From Streptomyces sp. NBC_01296 (GTDB lineage Bacteria > Actinomycetota > Actinomycetes > Streptomycetales > Streptomycetaceae), in the NCBI RefSeq assembly GCF_035984415.1, contig NZ_CP130720.1, positions 2,046,001 through 2,110,000 on the forward strand: 64,000 nucleotides of DNA, read 5' to 3'. Each line of letters opens with the position of its first letter. The stretch's first letter is position 1. A program made the position numbers and the translations under genes. Below the pieces are notes generated by a model. The model saw only the letters and a list, made by a program, of their open reading frames with translations. It had not been told where the DNA came from and searched no databases. Below are positions 51,950 through 60,197 of the stretch, piece after piece.

Positions 51950-53683
51950 TCAGCCGAGCTCGGACTCGTCGTACTCGGCCCCTGAGCCGGCCGCGGTCAG
52001 CTCCCGCAGCTCCACCCGGCGGATCTTGCCGGACACGGTCTTCGGCAGCTCCGCGAACTCGATGCGGCGGATCCGCTTGTACGGGGACAGCACCGCGCGG
52101 GAGTGCGCGAACAGGGCCCGCGCGGTCTCCGGCCCGGGCTCCCAGCCGGCGGCGAGCGCGATGTACGCCTTCGGCACGGCGAGGCGCAGCGGGTCGGGGG
52201 CCGGGACCACGGCGGCCTCGGCGACGGCCTCGTGCTCCAGCAGGGCGCTCTCGAGCTCGAACGGGCTGATCTTGTAGTCGGAGGCCTTGAAGACGTCGTC
52301 CGAGCGCCCGACGTAGGTGAGGTACCCGGCTTCGTCGCGCGAGGCGATGTCGCCGGTGCGGTAGAGCCCGTCCGCCATGGCCTCGGCGGTGCGCTCCGGA
52401 TCGTCCCGGTAGCCGGTCATCACCCCGGCGGGCCGGCGGCGCAGGTCGACGCAGAGTTCGCCCTCGTCGGGGGACTCCTTGCCGGTGACGGGGTCGAGGA
52501 GCACGATCTCGTACCCGGGCGCGGGACGCCCCATCGACCCGGGCTTGACCGGGACGCCGGGGAAGTTGCCGACCTGGAGGGTGGTCTCGGTCTGGCCGAA
52601 GCCGTCGCGGATGGTGACGCCCCAGGCCTCGCGGACCTTCTCGATGACCTCGGGGTTGAGCGGCTCGCCCGCGGCGACGGCCTCGCGCGGAGGGGTGCGG
52701 AGTTTGGTGAGGTCGGACTGGATCAGCATCCGCCACACGGTGGGCGGGGCGCAGAAGGTGGTCACGCCGTGCCGGTCCATTTCGTCCATCAGCCGCTCGG
52801 CGTCGAAGCGGGTGTAGTTGTGCACGAAGACGGTGGCGCCGGCGTTCCACGGGGCGAAGAGGTTGGACCAGGCGTGCTTGGCCCAGCCGGGCGAGGCGAT
52901 GTTGAGGTGCACGTCGCCCGGGCGCAGCCCGAGCCAGTACATGGTGGAGAGGTGCCCGATGGGGTACGAGGCGTGCGTGTGCTCGACGAGCTTGGGGCGG
53001 GCGGTGGTCCCGGAGGTGAAGTAGAGCATCAGCGGGTCGGTGGAGAGCGTCTCGCCGTCCGGGCTGAAGTGGGGGTCGGCCGCGTACATGTCCTCGAGCC
53101 GGCGCCATCCGGTGGGTACGTCCGCTCCGGCGGCGATCCGGGTGTAGGTGCCGGGGACCTCGTCGAACTTGCCGGTGTCCTCGGCGCGCACGACGACGTG
53201 CCGGACGTGGCCGCGCTCGATGCGGTCGCGCAGGTCCGCCGCGCCGAGGAGGGGGGTGGCGGGGATGACGACGGCGCGCAGCTTCATCGCGCCGAGCATG
53301 ACCTCCCACAGCTCGCGCTGGTTGCCGAGCATGACCAGGACCCGGTCGCCGGCCGCGACGCCCTGGTCGCGCAGCCAGTTGGCGGCGGAGGCCGACCGTA
53401 CGGACAGCTCCCCGAAGGAGACGGACCGGCTGGTGCCGTCCTCCTCGACGATGCGCAGGGCGTCGGCGCCGTTGCCGGTGGCGATGTGGTCGAACCAGTC
53501 CAGGGCCCAGTTGAAGCGCTCGGGCCGCGGCCACGTGAATCCGGTGCGGGCGGCTTCGTAGTCCCCGCGGCGTTCGAGCAGGAAGTCGCGTGCGGCCAGG
53601 AACTCGGCGGTGGCGCCGCTGTTGGTGAAGCCGGTCTCGGCGTTCTCGGCGTTCTCGGGGATGTTGTGCGTCATGGGAGGCAT
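51950..53683 (-). CDS. AMP-binding acyl-CoA synthetase (medium-chain/ACSM-like)
   Basis: A 577-residue adenylate-forming enzyme that activates a carboxylic acid to its CoA thioester. Motifs: P-loop-like YFTSGTTARPKLVEHTH (about residues 220-236), GFGQTETTLQVGN (A5), GLYRTGDIASRDE with the hinge-region Asp, YVGRSDDVFKASDYKISPFE (A8), and the acetylatable Lys near PKTVSGKIRRVELR. NIASPGWAKHAWSNLFAPW is characteristic of the ACSM/acetyl-CoA-synthetase-like branch. The start could be ATG 53683 or 53674; neither has a clear ribosome site. The acyl substrate is unknown; no pathway genes flank it. Confidence 0.9.
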   Translation of the reverse strand: MPPMTHNIPENAENAETGFTNSGATAEFLAARDFLLERRGDYEAARTGFTWPRPERFNWALDWFDHIATGNGADALRIVEEDGTSRSVSFGELSVRSASAANWLRDQGVAAGDRVLVMLGNQRELWEVMLGAMKLRAVVIPATPLLGAADLRDRIERGHVRHVVVRAEDTGKFDEVPGTYTRIAAGADVPTGWRRLEDMYAADPHFSPDGETLSTDPLMLYFTSGTTARPKLVEHTHASYPIGHLSTMYWLGLRPGDVHLNIASPGWAKHAWSNLFAPWNAGATVFVHNYTRFDAERLMDEMDRHGVTTFCAPPTVWRMLIQSDLTKLRTPPREAVAAGEPLNPEVIEKVREAWGVTIRDGFGQTETTLQVGNFPGVPVKPGSMGRPAPGYEIVLLDPVTGKESPDEGELCVDLRRRPAGVMTGYRDDPERTAEAMADGLYRTGDIASRDEAGYLTYVGRSDDVFKASDYKISPFELESALLEHEAVAEAAVVPAPDPLRLAVPKAYIALAAGWEPGPETARALFAHSRAVLSPYKRIRRIEFAELPKTVSGKIRRVELRELTAAGSGAEYDESELG

Positions 53684-53719
53684 CGTGCCGTGCCGGCCGT
53701 AATCCCCACCAGAGCGGCG

Positions 53720-54844
53720 TCAGCCGCTGATTGACCCGAAGCGCACGAAACCGCGGCCGTCCTCGTCCGCCATGTCGGCGATCAGCCGCTCCCCCTCGGC
53801 AACGATCTCTTCCTTGTCCGTCTTCGACACCTTCCCGAGGAGCTCGACGGTCAGCGTCCCCGCCTCCAGCCGCCACAGCCCGCCGACGAAACCGTCCACG
53901 AGAAGGGTGCGGTAGGACTGGTTGCCCACCCAGGTGCGCCCCTTGGCCTCGGGGGCGACCACGCGGGTGCGGTCGGCGTGGGAGAGCAGCAGGTTGTCGA
54001 ACTCCGGGAGGAAGCGGGGCGGGGCCGGGGTGGCGGCGTCGGGCCGGGGCGCGTCGGGCAGGTCGAACAGCTCGACGCCGTTCTCGTCGCGGAAGACGGC
54101 CAGCTGAGGGCGCAGCCGCTCGAAGGCCTCCCGCAGCCGGGTCAGCCCGGCCCAGACCTGCATGTCCTTGACGGAGGCGGGTCCGAAGGCGCCGAGGTAG
54201 CGCAGTACGACGTCGTCCACGGTCTGCGGGGCGGGCGCGGAAGGCGCGGAAGGCGCGGCGGGCGTGTCGAGCCACTGCTCGACGGTGGTGAGCCGTACCT
54301 GCCCGCTGCGTCCCCACACCCCGCGGGGCGTCACCTGGACGAGCGGGAGCCGGCACCGCGCGGCGATGGACAGGGACTGCGGATCGGCGTCGGGCCACTG
54401 CGTGAGCAGCTCCTCCCGGATCTCGCCCATCGTGCGGGGCTCGGCCTCGACGAACGCCCGCGCGAGCTCGCCGAGCCGCTCCAGATCCACTCCGACGAGG
54501 CCCTTGCGGAAGTAGTTGACCTCCCGGTCCCGGGCACCCTGGACCAGCGGCCGCAAGGTCAGTGCGTCGTGCGCGGTGTGGGTGTGGATGGTGGACCGCA
54601 TGGTGACCATCCGGACCACCTGCCGCGACTCCATCAGCTCTGCGAGTTCGGCGGGCCGGAATCCGGCGAGCCGTGCGTGCAGCTGGAAGTAGGGCGGTTT
54701 CACGTTCTGCGCCTGGAGTCCGAGCAGGTGCGCCACGGCGTCCTGCGCGGACAGTGCGGCGCGGCTCAGGAGCAGCTGGCGGGCGAGCGTGGCACGGTTC
54801 AGTGAACGGGTGTCGAGTACGGGATGCGCAGTCCGGGAGGCCAT
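53720..54844 (-). CDS. Winged-helix (HTH_42) protein, AlkZ/YcaQ-like
   Basis: A 374-residue member of the family that includes the DNA glycosylases AlkZ (azinomycin resistance) and YcaQ (crosslink repair). The N-terminal winged helix holds DAVAHLLGLQAQNVKPPYFQ, where QAQ matches the QxQ catalytic motif of AlkZ-like glycosylases, and VVRMVTMRSTIHTHTAHDAL follows as the conserved R-S/G-T-x-H segment. The second tandem winged-helix lies around DDVVLRYLGAFGPASVKDM and the C-terminal barrel around PEFDNLLLSHADRTRVV. ATG 54844 is used; TTG 54853 has a better-spaced GGGGAG. Catalysis is likely but unproven; many relatives have no known role. Confidence 0.85.
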   Translation of the reverse strand: MASRTAHPVLDTRSLNRATLARQLLLSRAALSAQDAVAHLLGLQAQNVKPPYFQLHARLAGFRPAELAELMESRQVVRMVTMRSTIHTHTAHDALTLRPLVQGARDREVNYFRKGLVGVDLERLGELARAFVEAEPRTMGEIREELLTQWPDADPQSLSIAARCRLPLVQVTPRGVWGRSGQVRLTTVEQWLDTPAAPSAPSAPAPQTVDDVVLRYLGAFGPASVKDMQVWAGLTRLREAFERLRPQLAVFRDENGVELFDLPDAPRPDAATPAPPRFLPEFDNLLLSHADRTRVVAPEAKGRTWVGNQSYRTLLVDGFVGGLWRLEAGTLTVELLGKVSKTDKEEIVAEGERLIADMADEDGRGFVRFGSISG

Positions 54845-54963
54845 GAACAGCAAGCTACTCCCCGTTGCGGACAGATACTGTCCTCAACGGGGCCACCCCC
54901 ACACCCCAGCCCCCTCAATCCACACAGCCGACACAAACGCCCAAAACCGGGAGCTGACCTGCG

Positions 54964-56127
54964 ATGTCGGAGCGCCCAGACCACCGCCCCTCGCCGTCCG
55001 GCAAGCGCCAGGGATGGCGCCGCCCCGCGCCCCCGCCCGCTTCGCCACCCGCTTCCCCGCCAGCCGGCCCGAAGCCCGCTCCGGCGCCGGCCCCTCCCCC
55101 GAACCACCGCAGCGTGATCGACTCCGCCGTCTACCGCGACGGCCGGCGCATCGCCTCTCCCGCGACCCTGGCGGAGACGTTCCGGCGGCTGCGCGACGAG
55201 CCCGACGGCATGGCCTGGATCGGCCTGCACCGCCCCACCGAGCCCGAGCTCCACTCCCTGGCCGCCGAGTTCAACCTCCACGAGCTCGCCGTCGAGGACG
55301 CCCTCGAGGCCCACCAGCGCCCCAAGCTGGAGCGCTACGGCGACACCCTCTTCGTCGTCCTGCGCGCGGCGCGCTACCTCGACGCCCCGGAGGAGGTCGA
55401 GTTCGGCGAGCTTCACATCTTCGTCGGCCCGGACTTCCTGATCACGGTCCGCCACGGCGCCGCCCCGGACCTCTCCGCGGTCCGCCGCCGCATGGAGGAG
55501 ACCCCGGAGCTCCTCTCCCTCGGCCCCGAGGCCGCCCTGTACGCGATCCTCGACGCGGTGGTCGACGGCTACGCGCCCGTCGTCGCGGGCGTCCAGAACG
55601 ACATGGACGAGATCGAGACGGAGGTCTTCCGCGGCGACCCGGAGGTCTCCCGCCGCATCTACGAACTCTCCCGCGAAATGGTCGAGTTCCAGCGCGCCAC
55701 CCGCCCCCTGGTCGGCATGCTCCACGCCCTGATGGCCGGCTTCGCGAAGTACGGCACGGACGAGGAACTCCAGCGCTACCTCCGCGACGTGGCCGACCAC
55801 GTCACCCACACCAGCGAACGCGTGGACGGCTTCCGCCAGGCCCTGACGGAAATCCTGACGGTCAACGCCACCCTGGTCTCCCAACAACAGAACGCCGAAA
55901 TGCGCGCCCTGGCCGAAGCCGGCTTCGAACAAAACGAGGAGATCAAGAAGATCTCCGCCTGGGCGGCCATTCTGTTTGCGCCCACACTCGTGGGAACCAT
56001 TTACGGCATGAACTTCGAGCAGATGCCTGAGTTGAGTTGGAGTCTCGGATACCCCTTCGCGGTCGGCTTGATGGGTGTGGTTTGCGTCAGTTTGTACGCA
56101 ATTTTCAAGCGCCGGGACTGGCTCTAG
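54964..56127 (+). CDS. corA: CorA-family magnesium/cobalt transporter
   Basis: A 387-residue divalent-cation channel. A Pro-rich disordered N-terminus (about 1-45) precedes the cytosolic funnel domain with VIDSAVYRDGRRIASPATLA, and the long stalk helix ends in KKISAWAAILFAPTLVGTIY (TM1), the pore signature YGMNF and a second helix closing with KRRDWL. The pore residues are intact. N-terminal Pro/Ala tails like this are common in Streptomyces CorA proteins. No regulatory Mg-box is seen in the 110-bp gap on its left, which it shares with the divergent winged-helix gene. Confidence 0.95.
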   Translation: MSERPDHRPSPSGKRQGWRRPAPPPASPPASPPAGPKPAPAPAPPPNHRSVIDSAVYRDGRRIASPATLAETFRRLRDEPDGMAWIGLHRPTEPELHSLAAEFNLHELAVEDALEAHQRPKLERYGDTLFVVLRAARYLDAPEEVEFGELHIFVGPDFLITVRHGAAPDLSAVRRRMEETPELLSLGPEAALYAILDAVVDGYAPVVAGVQNDMDEIETEVFRGDPEVSRRIYELSREMVEFQRATRPLVGMLHALMAGFAKYGTDEELQRYLRDVADHVTHTSERVDGFRQALTEILTVNATLVSQQQNAEMRALAEAGFEQNEEIKKISAWAAILFAPTLVGTIYGMNFEQMPELSWSLGYPFAVGLMGVVCVSLYAIFKRRDWL

Positions 56128-56141
56128 AGTCGGCCGACTCT
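56126..56141 (+). terminator. Perfect 16-bp palindrome at the corA stop
   Basis: AGAGTCGG is followed at once by CCGACTCT, overlapping the TAG stop. With no loop bases it may be a weak terminator or an operator-like site. Confidence 0.4.
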
Positions 56142-56224
56142 GCTCAAGCAGCTTGCATGGATTGCTCTTGCTCCTCTCGATCGGAGAGCCATACGGGGCG
56201 CTGGGGAGTGCCTGGGGAGAAGTG

Positions 56225-56386
56225 ATGCGGGTGATCTCGTCTACCTGCCTCCAGCAAGGCCCTGACCAGGACTTTTACCCTCCTGTAGGCGTTGGGGAGA
56301 ATCGACTGGCGATCCACGGCCTGTATCCGCGGCTTCGCCTCTTCGTGCTCAACATCTCGCGGCGCCCTTGCTGCACGCGCAACTGA
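56225..56386 (+). CDS. Possible 53-residue protein
   Basis: MRVISSTCLQQGPDQDFYPP begins a short frame with GGGGAG 5 bp before the ATG. Codon use is less GC-biased than in neighbours, and I recognise no family. It lies in a 360-bp stretch (56128-56487) that is poor in coding signal and lower in G+C than its surroundings. It may be a gene scar rather than a functional gene; the rest of the stretch shows nothing I can name. Confidence 0.25.
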   Translation: MRVISSTCLQQGPDQDFYPPVGVGENRLAIHGLYPRLRLFVLNISRRPCCTRN

Positions 56387-56487
56387 TCACAGAAAGTGAC
56401 ATCGGCACGGAGCCACACCTGGCTCACCTTGGGCGCAGGCCGGCGCATCACGGCCCGCATCGCTTCTGCGGCCGCCATAATGGAGGC

Positions 56488-56880
56488 ATGTCCTCCAGCC
56501 CACAGCATCCTGCACCCGCGCCGAGGGAGCTCTCCGGCGCGGAAGCCGAGGACCTCGCGTTGTACCAGGAGAAGTTCCGGCGCCGTCTGCCGGAATCGCT
56601 GGACGAGCTGCACGGGCCGGCGCACGGTGTCGTAGAGCTGCCGCTGCACCTGGCCTGGTCCGGGATGACCTCGTACGACCTGGGCAAACCTCGCCAGCGC
56701 GTGGGCCTGTACCGCACCGTCCTGCACGAGGGCCTGCACGACGACCTGCCCCTCTACCTCAATCAGGATCTACTCCTCCAGCTGTGGCCCGTGCTGCGCA
56801 CGCTCGTCGGTCGCACCGTGCGCACCGTGTGGGAGGACGCCTTTCCCCAGCTCGCCTCCCGCACCCGGGCAGCCGCGTGA
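56488..56880 (+). CDS. Unknown small protein coupled to the AbiEii-type gene (candidate antitoxin)
   Basis: A 130-residue acidic/basic mixed protein, starting MSSSPQHPAPAPRELSGAEA. The core has EDLALYQEKFRRRLPESLDE and RQRVGLYRTVLHEGLHDDL, then a helical end LWPVLRTLVGRTVRTVWEDA. I do not recognise it; it lacks the winged helix of AbiEi antitoxins. A near-perfect -10 (CATAAT at 56476-56481) lies 6 bp before the ATG and GGAGG is too close for ribosome binding, so the mRNA may be leaderless. Its TGA overlaps the GTG of the next gene (GTGA), coupling the two as in toxin-antitoxin pairs. Its role as antitoxin is inferred from that. Confidence 0.6.
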   Translation: MSSSPQHPAPAPRELSGAEAEDLALYQEKFRRRLPESLDELHGPAHGVVELPLHLAWSGMTSYDLGKPRQRVGLYRTVLHEGLHDDLPLYLNQDLLLQLWPVLRTLVGRTVRTVWEDAFPQLASRTRAAA

Positions 56881-57554
56881 CGGACATGCCGGAGCTGCAC
56901 ACGCGGCTCCTGGCGGATGTGATCGCCCTCGGCTCGCCGTATCCCTTGGTCCTCACCGGCGGGTATGCCGTGAGGGCGCACCGCCTCGTGAACCGTCCCA
57001 GCCAGGACCTCGATGTCGCCACCGAGAACCCGGCGCCCATGGCCGACATCGCGGCCGCAGTCTGTCGCGGCCTCGAGGCCCGGGGCTGGAAAGTGCAGGC
57101 GCTGGAAACTGCCCCGCTGTCCGCTCGCTTCACCGTGACCGACCCGGTCACCGGGCAGGACTGTGAAGTCGACATCCTGAAGGAAATCTTCTGGCGGCCC
57201 GTCTCCCAGAGCCCGTACGGGCCCGTCCTCGCGGAGGAGGACGTGATCGGGACCAAGGTTCGCGCCCTCGCCGACCGCGGAGCGCCCCGCGACCTGATCG
57301 ACGTGTTCGCTGCCTCCCGCCGCTGGACGAACTCTGAACTCGAGGAGTTCGGCCGCCGCCACGCCCGTGGCCGCTTCGAGCGCGAGGACTTGCAGGCGAA
57401 CCTCACGGGCGCCGAGTGGACTGACGACGAAGCCTTCGGGGCCTACGGCCTGGATGAGACCACCATCGCCGCTCTTCGTACCTGGGCCGTGGAGTGGGCC
57501 GATGACCTCGCGGCCCGACTCCTCGAAGAGTCCGGTGATCCGGACATCGACTGA
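56877..57554 (+). CDS. AbiEii/AbiGii-type nucleotidyltransferase (toxin family)
   Basis: A 225-residue protein with the nucleotidyltransferase fold of AbiEii toxins. LVLTGGYAVRAHRLVNRPSQ then DLDVATE gives the GG/S-x-D-x-D-type catalytic core; DPVTGQDCEVDIL supplies the third acidic residue, and EEDVIGTKVRALADRGAPRD matches the Lys/Arg-Asp helix of the family (KxRALxxRxxxRDLID). AbiEii proteins transfer nucleotides to tRNA or other targets and arrest growth, often to block phage. The start GTG overlaps the upstream gene by 4 bp. Many actinobacterial homologues are not in proven toxin systems. Confidence 0.78.
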   Translation: MTDMPELHTRLLADVIALGSPYPLVLTGGYAVRAHRLVNRPSQDLDVATENPAPMADIAAAVCRGLEARGWKVQALETAPLSARFTVTDPVTGQDCEVDILKEIFWRPVSQSPYGPVLAEEDVIGTKVRALADRGAPRDLIDVFAASRRWTNSELEEFGRRHARGRFEREDLQANLTGAEWTDDEAFGAYGLDETTIAALRTWAVEWADDLAARLLEESGDPDID

Positions 57555-57880
57555 TCGAATCCGGACGAGACCGCATCTGCCTGCCGACAAGACCGACCGG
57601 CCCCAAGAACTTCAGACACCGGACGGGCTACGAAACCCGGCATCGCGCCGCGTCCGCACATGTCGAGGGCTGCGACAGCCGTGGCCGGTAGGGCCATGCG
57701 CTCCCGAGCGCCTGTGCCGCCCTGCGAAAGGTCGCGAGGGCAGAGGATGTCCGCATCGGGCGGCGTCGGGACCGTGTGTTCCCAGAAGGACGGTGGCCGC
57801 CGCAACCGGGTTTGAGCTCGGCACACCGGCAACGCCATGATGGGGCCGTTCGAGTGGCACCGGTGCGGTAGGAGCAGCAG
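57555..57880 (+). other. Intergenic region with a possible promoter
   Basis: 326 bp without a convincing gene. Near the right end TTGAGC (57812-57817) and CATGAT (57836-57841) are 18 bp apart, 39 bp before the next start codon, a possible promoter for the pRiA4b-like gene and those after it. No clear terminator or operator is seen in the left part. Confidence 0.35.
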
Positions 57881-60124
57881 ATGCGGCGAGACGGGAAGAC
57901 GGCCCCGTCCGATCTCCAGCTGAAGATCGTGCTGCACGGCACAAGACCGCCCCTGTGGCGGCGCCTCGTGCTGCCGTCCGATGCTTCGCTCGGGACGCTG
58001 CACGACGCCATCCAGGTCGCCTTCGGATGGCAGGGTGGCCATCTGCATCTCTTCACCGACGAGTTCGGCCGGGGGTACGGCGAGGCGGCCCGACTCACCG
58101 GCATCGATCTCGGCTTCGGCCACCAGGTCGGCGACGAGGATGCCACCGCGCTCGGCGACGTGCTGGCCGAGGAGAAGGCACGGCTGCGCTACGTCTACGA
58201 CTTCGGCGACGACTGGGAGCACGGGATCACGCTGGAGAAGACACTGCCGCGCCCGGTCGGCGCGGAGCGGGCGGTGCGCTGCGTCGGCGGGCGTCGCGCC
58301 GACGTACCGGCCGAGGACATCGGCGGCGTGTGGGGGCTGGCCGAGGTGCTGGAGTTCCTCGACACCCCGGGCGGGGCCGGGGATGGCCCGCACGGTGAGC
58401 TTGTCGCCGAGCTGCGGGCGGCCGGATACGATCCGGCGGCCTTCGACCGGGACGGGATCACCGCGCGGCTGGCCCGGCTGACGCCGGACACGGTGTCCGG
58501 CAAAGCGAAGCCGCCGACCGGTGATGGGGTCGGGCGCGGCGGTGTCCGTCGGCTGACCGCCGAGGACGTGGCGTTGTGTACCTGCGGGCAGTGCGGGGTG
58601 GGCGGTCCGGTCGATGCCGGAGTCGACGGACCGGCTGAGGATGTGCCTGTGCTGCGCCCGGTGACTCTGGCTCCGCGGGAGGACCTTTTCGCTGCCGTGC
58701 GGGGTGTTCCGCTCTTCGACGCTGCGCTGCGGCTCGCCGCCTGGTGCCGCGAGGGACGGCAGGTCACCGCCGGCCGGGTGCTTCGGCCCGCGCTCGCCCG
58801 TGCGGCCGTCGAGGAGCTCCAGCTGTGGAAGCCGGCCGGCGACGACTCGCCGTATGCCGATGCCGTCGGGCGGGCTCGTGCGTTGAAGTCGCTGCGCAGC
58901 GCCAAGGACGTGGCCGTTCTCGATGATCCGTGGTGGCTCGCCGTGGACGGCGGGTTGATCACGGTCAGCGGGGGCCGCGCGTGGGGTGGCGCGGCAACCG
59001 ACTTCACCGGTGAGGGCCTCCTGGAGTTCTGGGCCGCCACGATGGGCGATCTGCTGGAGGAGATCGGTGAGACGGGGGTGCTGGACGGGTGGCACGGTGA
59101 GCTGGGCGAGCTGACGGCCGAGATCGCCGACGGACTGGTCGGCCTGCTGTACGACGCCCCGGACGACGCCTGGGTGGATGTCGACGGCCTGCGTGCGAAG
59201 GCCCGCGAGGTGGGCGAGAACGGGCCGGAGTTCGATCTCTTCCAGGCGCTGTTCGCGGCGTCCTTCCAGGGACTCGGCGAAGGGCTCGCCCTGCTGGGCG
59301 CGGTGGAGTACGAGCCCGGTGACGGCGTCGATTCGGCCGAGGAGAATCTGCGCACACTCCAGAACGCCCTGGTCGGACAGGAGCTGGGCGGCGGTTCGGG
59401 AACCTCGACGGCGGCGTCGGACCGGTCGTGGGACGACCAGCGCGGGCACCGCATGCGGCTCACCCCACTCGGCCGCTACGGGCTCCGCGCGTACCTGATG
59501 GAGTGCGGTGTGCCCGCGCCGCTGCTCGGTGAGTACGCCGAAGCGGACGCCGACGCTCTGCTCCAGGGGCTCCTGGGCTACTCCCCCGAGGAGATGCGCC
59601 GGGAGGTCGAAGGGTGGCTGGCACACCGTTCGGCGACGGATGCCGCGGTAGGGCTGCTCGACGCATGCGTGGGAGACGGCTGCGAGGCAGCGGCGAAGCG
59701 CGCCGTGGCCCAACTGGTGCTGGCCGGCCTCGACGACCCGCGGGCGCTGCGCGTGCTGCGCAAGGCAGCGGACTCCGACGCCGAGGGGTGCCACCAGGTG
59801 GCCACCGCGACCCTGGGCGCACGCCTCGGGGCAGAAGCAGACGTGGACCCGGCGCGGGCGGAGCAGTCGGAACTGTGGCTGCTCATCGACGGACTGTCGA
59901 TCCTCGCCGGTGCTCAGGAGAGGCAGGAGCTGACCCGGGGCTTCCTGGAGAACTGGAACACGGCGCCGGAGCCGCTCGAACAGCGGGTGGACGAGCTGTG
60001 GCGAGTGGAGCACCCAGCCACCGCCCAGGTGCTCGCCGAACTGGGCGAGGGCTTGCGCGGCGTCGACAAGCGGCTGGCCAAGCGCATGCGTACCGCGGCG
60101 AACAAGGCCCACTCCCGCCGGTGA
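57881..60124 (+). CDS. pRiA4b ORF-3-like domain protein
   Basis: A 747-residue protein. The N-terminal 180 residues are a pRiA4b ORF-3-like (IS1096 TnpR-like) domain: LQLKIVLHGTRPPLWRRLVL, LHDAIQVAFGWQGGHLHLFT, RLRYVYDFGDDWEHGITLEK and VWGLAEVLEFL are its conserved blocks. The rest, about 560 residues, is helical with CTCGQCGVGG near residue 230 as a possible metal site, WWLAVDGGLITVSGGRAWGG in the middle and repeated Leu/Ala helices at the end that resemble HEAT-like arrays (DACVGDGCEAAAKRAVAQLV). The domain's function is unknown. It is followed 73 bp later by the SNF2 gene on the same strand. Confidence 0.8.
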   Translation: MRRDGKTAPSDLQLKIVLHGTRPPLWRRLVLPSDASLGTLHDAIQVAFGWQGGHLHLFTDEFGRGYGEAARLTGIDLGFGHQVGDEDATALGDVLAEEKARLRYVYDFGDDWEHGITLEKTLPRPVGAERAVRCVGGRRADVPAEDIGGVWGLAEVLEFLDTPGGAGDGPHGELVAELRAAGYDPAAFDRDGITARLARLTPDTVSGKAKPPTGDGVGRGGVRRLTAEDVALCTCGQCGVGGPVDAGVDGPAEDVPVLRPVTLAPREDLFAAVRGVPLFDAALRLAAWCREGRQVTAGRVLRPALARAAVEELQLWKPAGDDSPYADAVGRARALKSLRSAKDVAVLDDPWWLAVDGGLITVSGGRAWGGAATDFTGEGLLEFWAATMGDLLEEIGETGVLDGWHGELGELTAEIADGLVGLLYDAPDDAWVDVDGLRAKAREVGENGPEFDLFQALFAASFQGLGEGLALLGAVEYEPGDGVDSAEENLRTLQNALVGQELGGGSGTSTAASDRSWDDQRGHRMRLTPLGRYGLRAYLMECGVPAPLLGEYAEADADALLQGLLGYSPEEMRREVEGWLAHRSATDAAVGLLDACVGDGCEAAAKRAVAQLVLAGLDDPRALRVLRKAADSDAEGCHQVATATLGARLGAEADVDPARAEQSELWLLIDGLSILAGAQERQELTRGFLENWNTAPEPLEQRVDELWRVEHPATAQVLAELGEGLRGVDKRLAKRMRTAANKAHSRR

Positions 60125-60197
60125 CGGCGGGGTCGGACCCTGCTGGTGGACGAAGACGCGGTGAAGACCGCCTGGACGATGGTGAGGCGAAAAGCGA

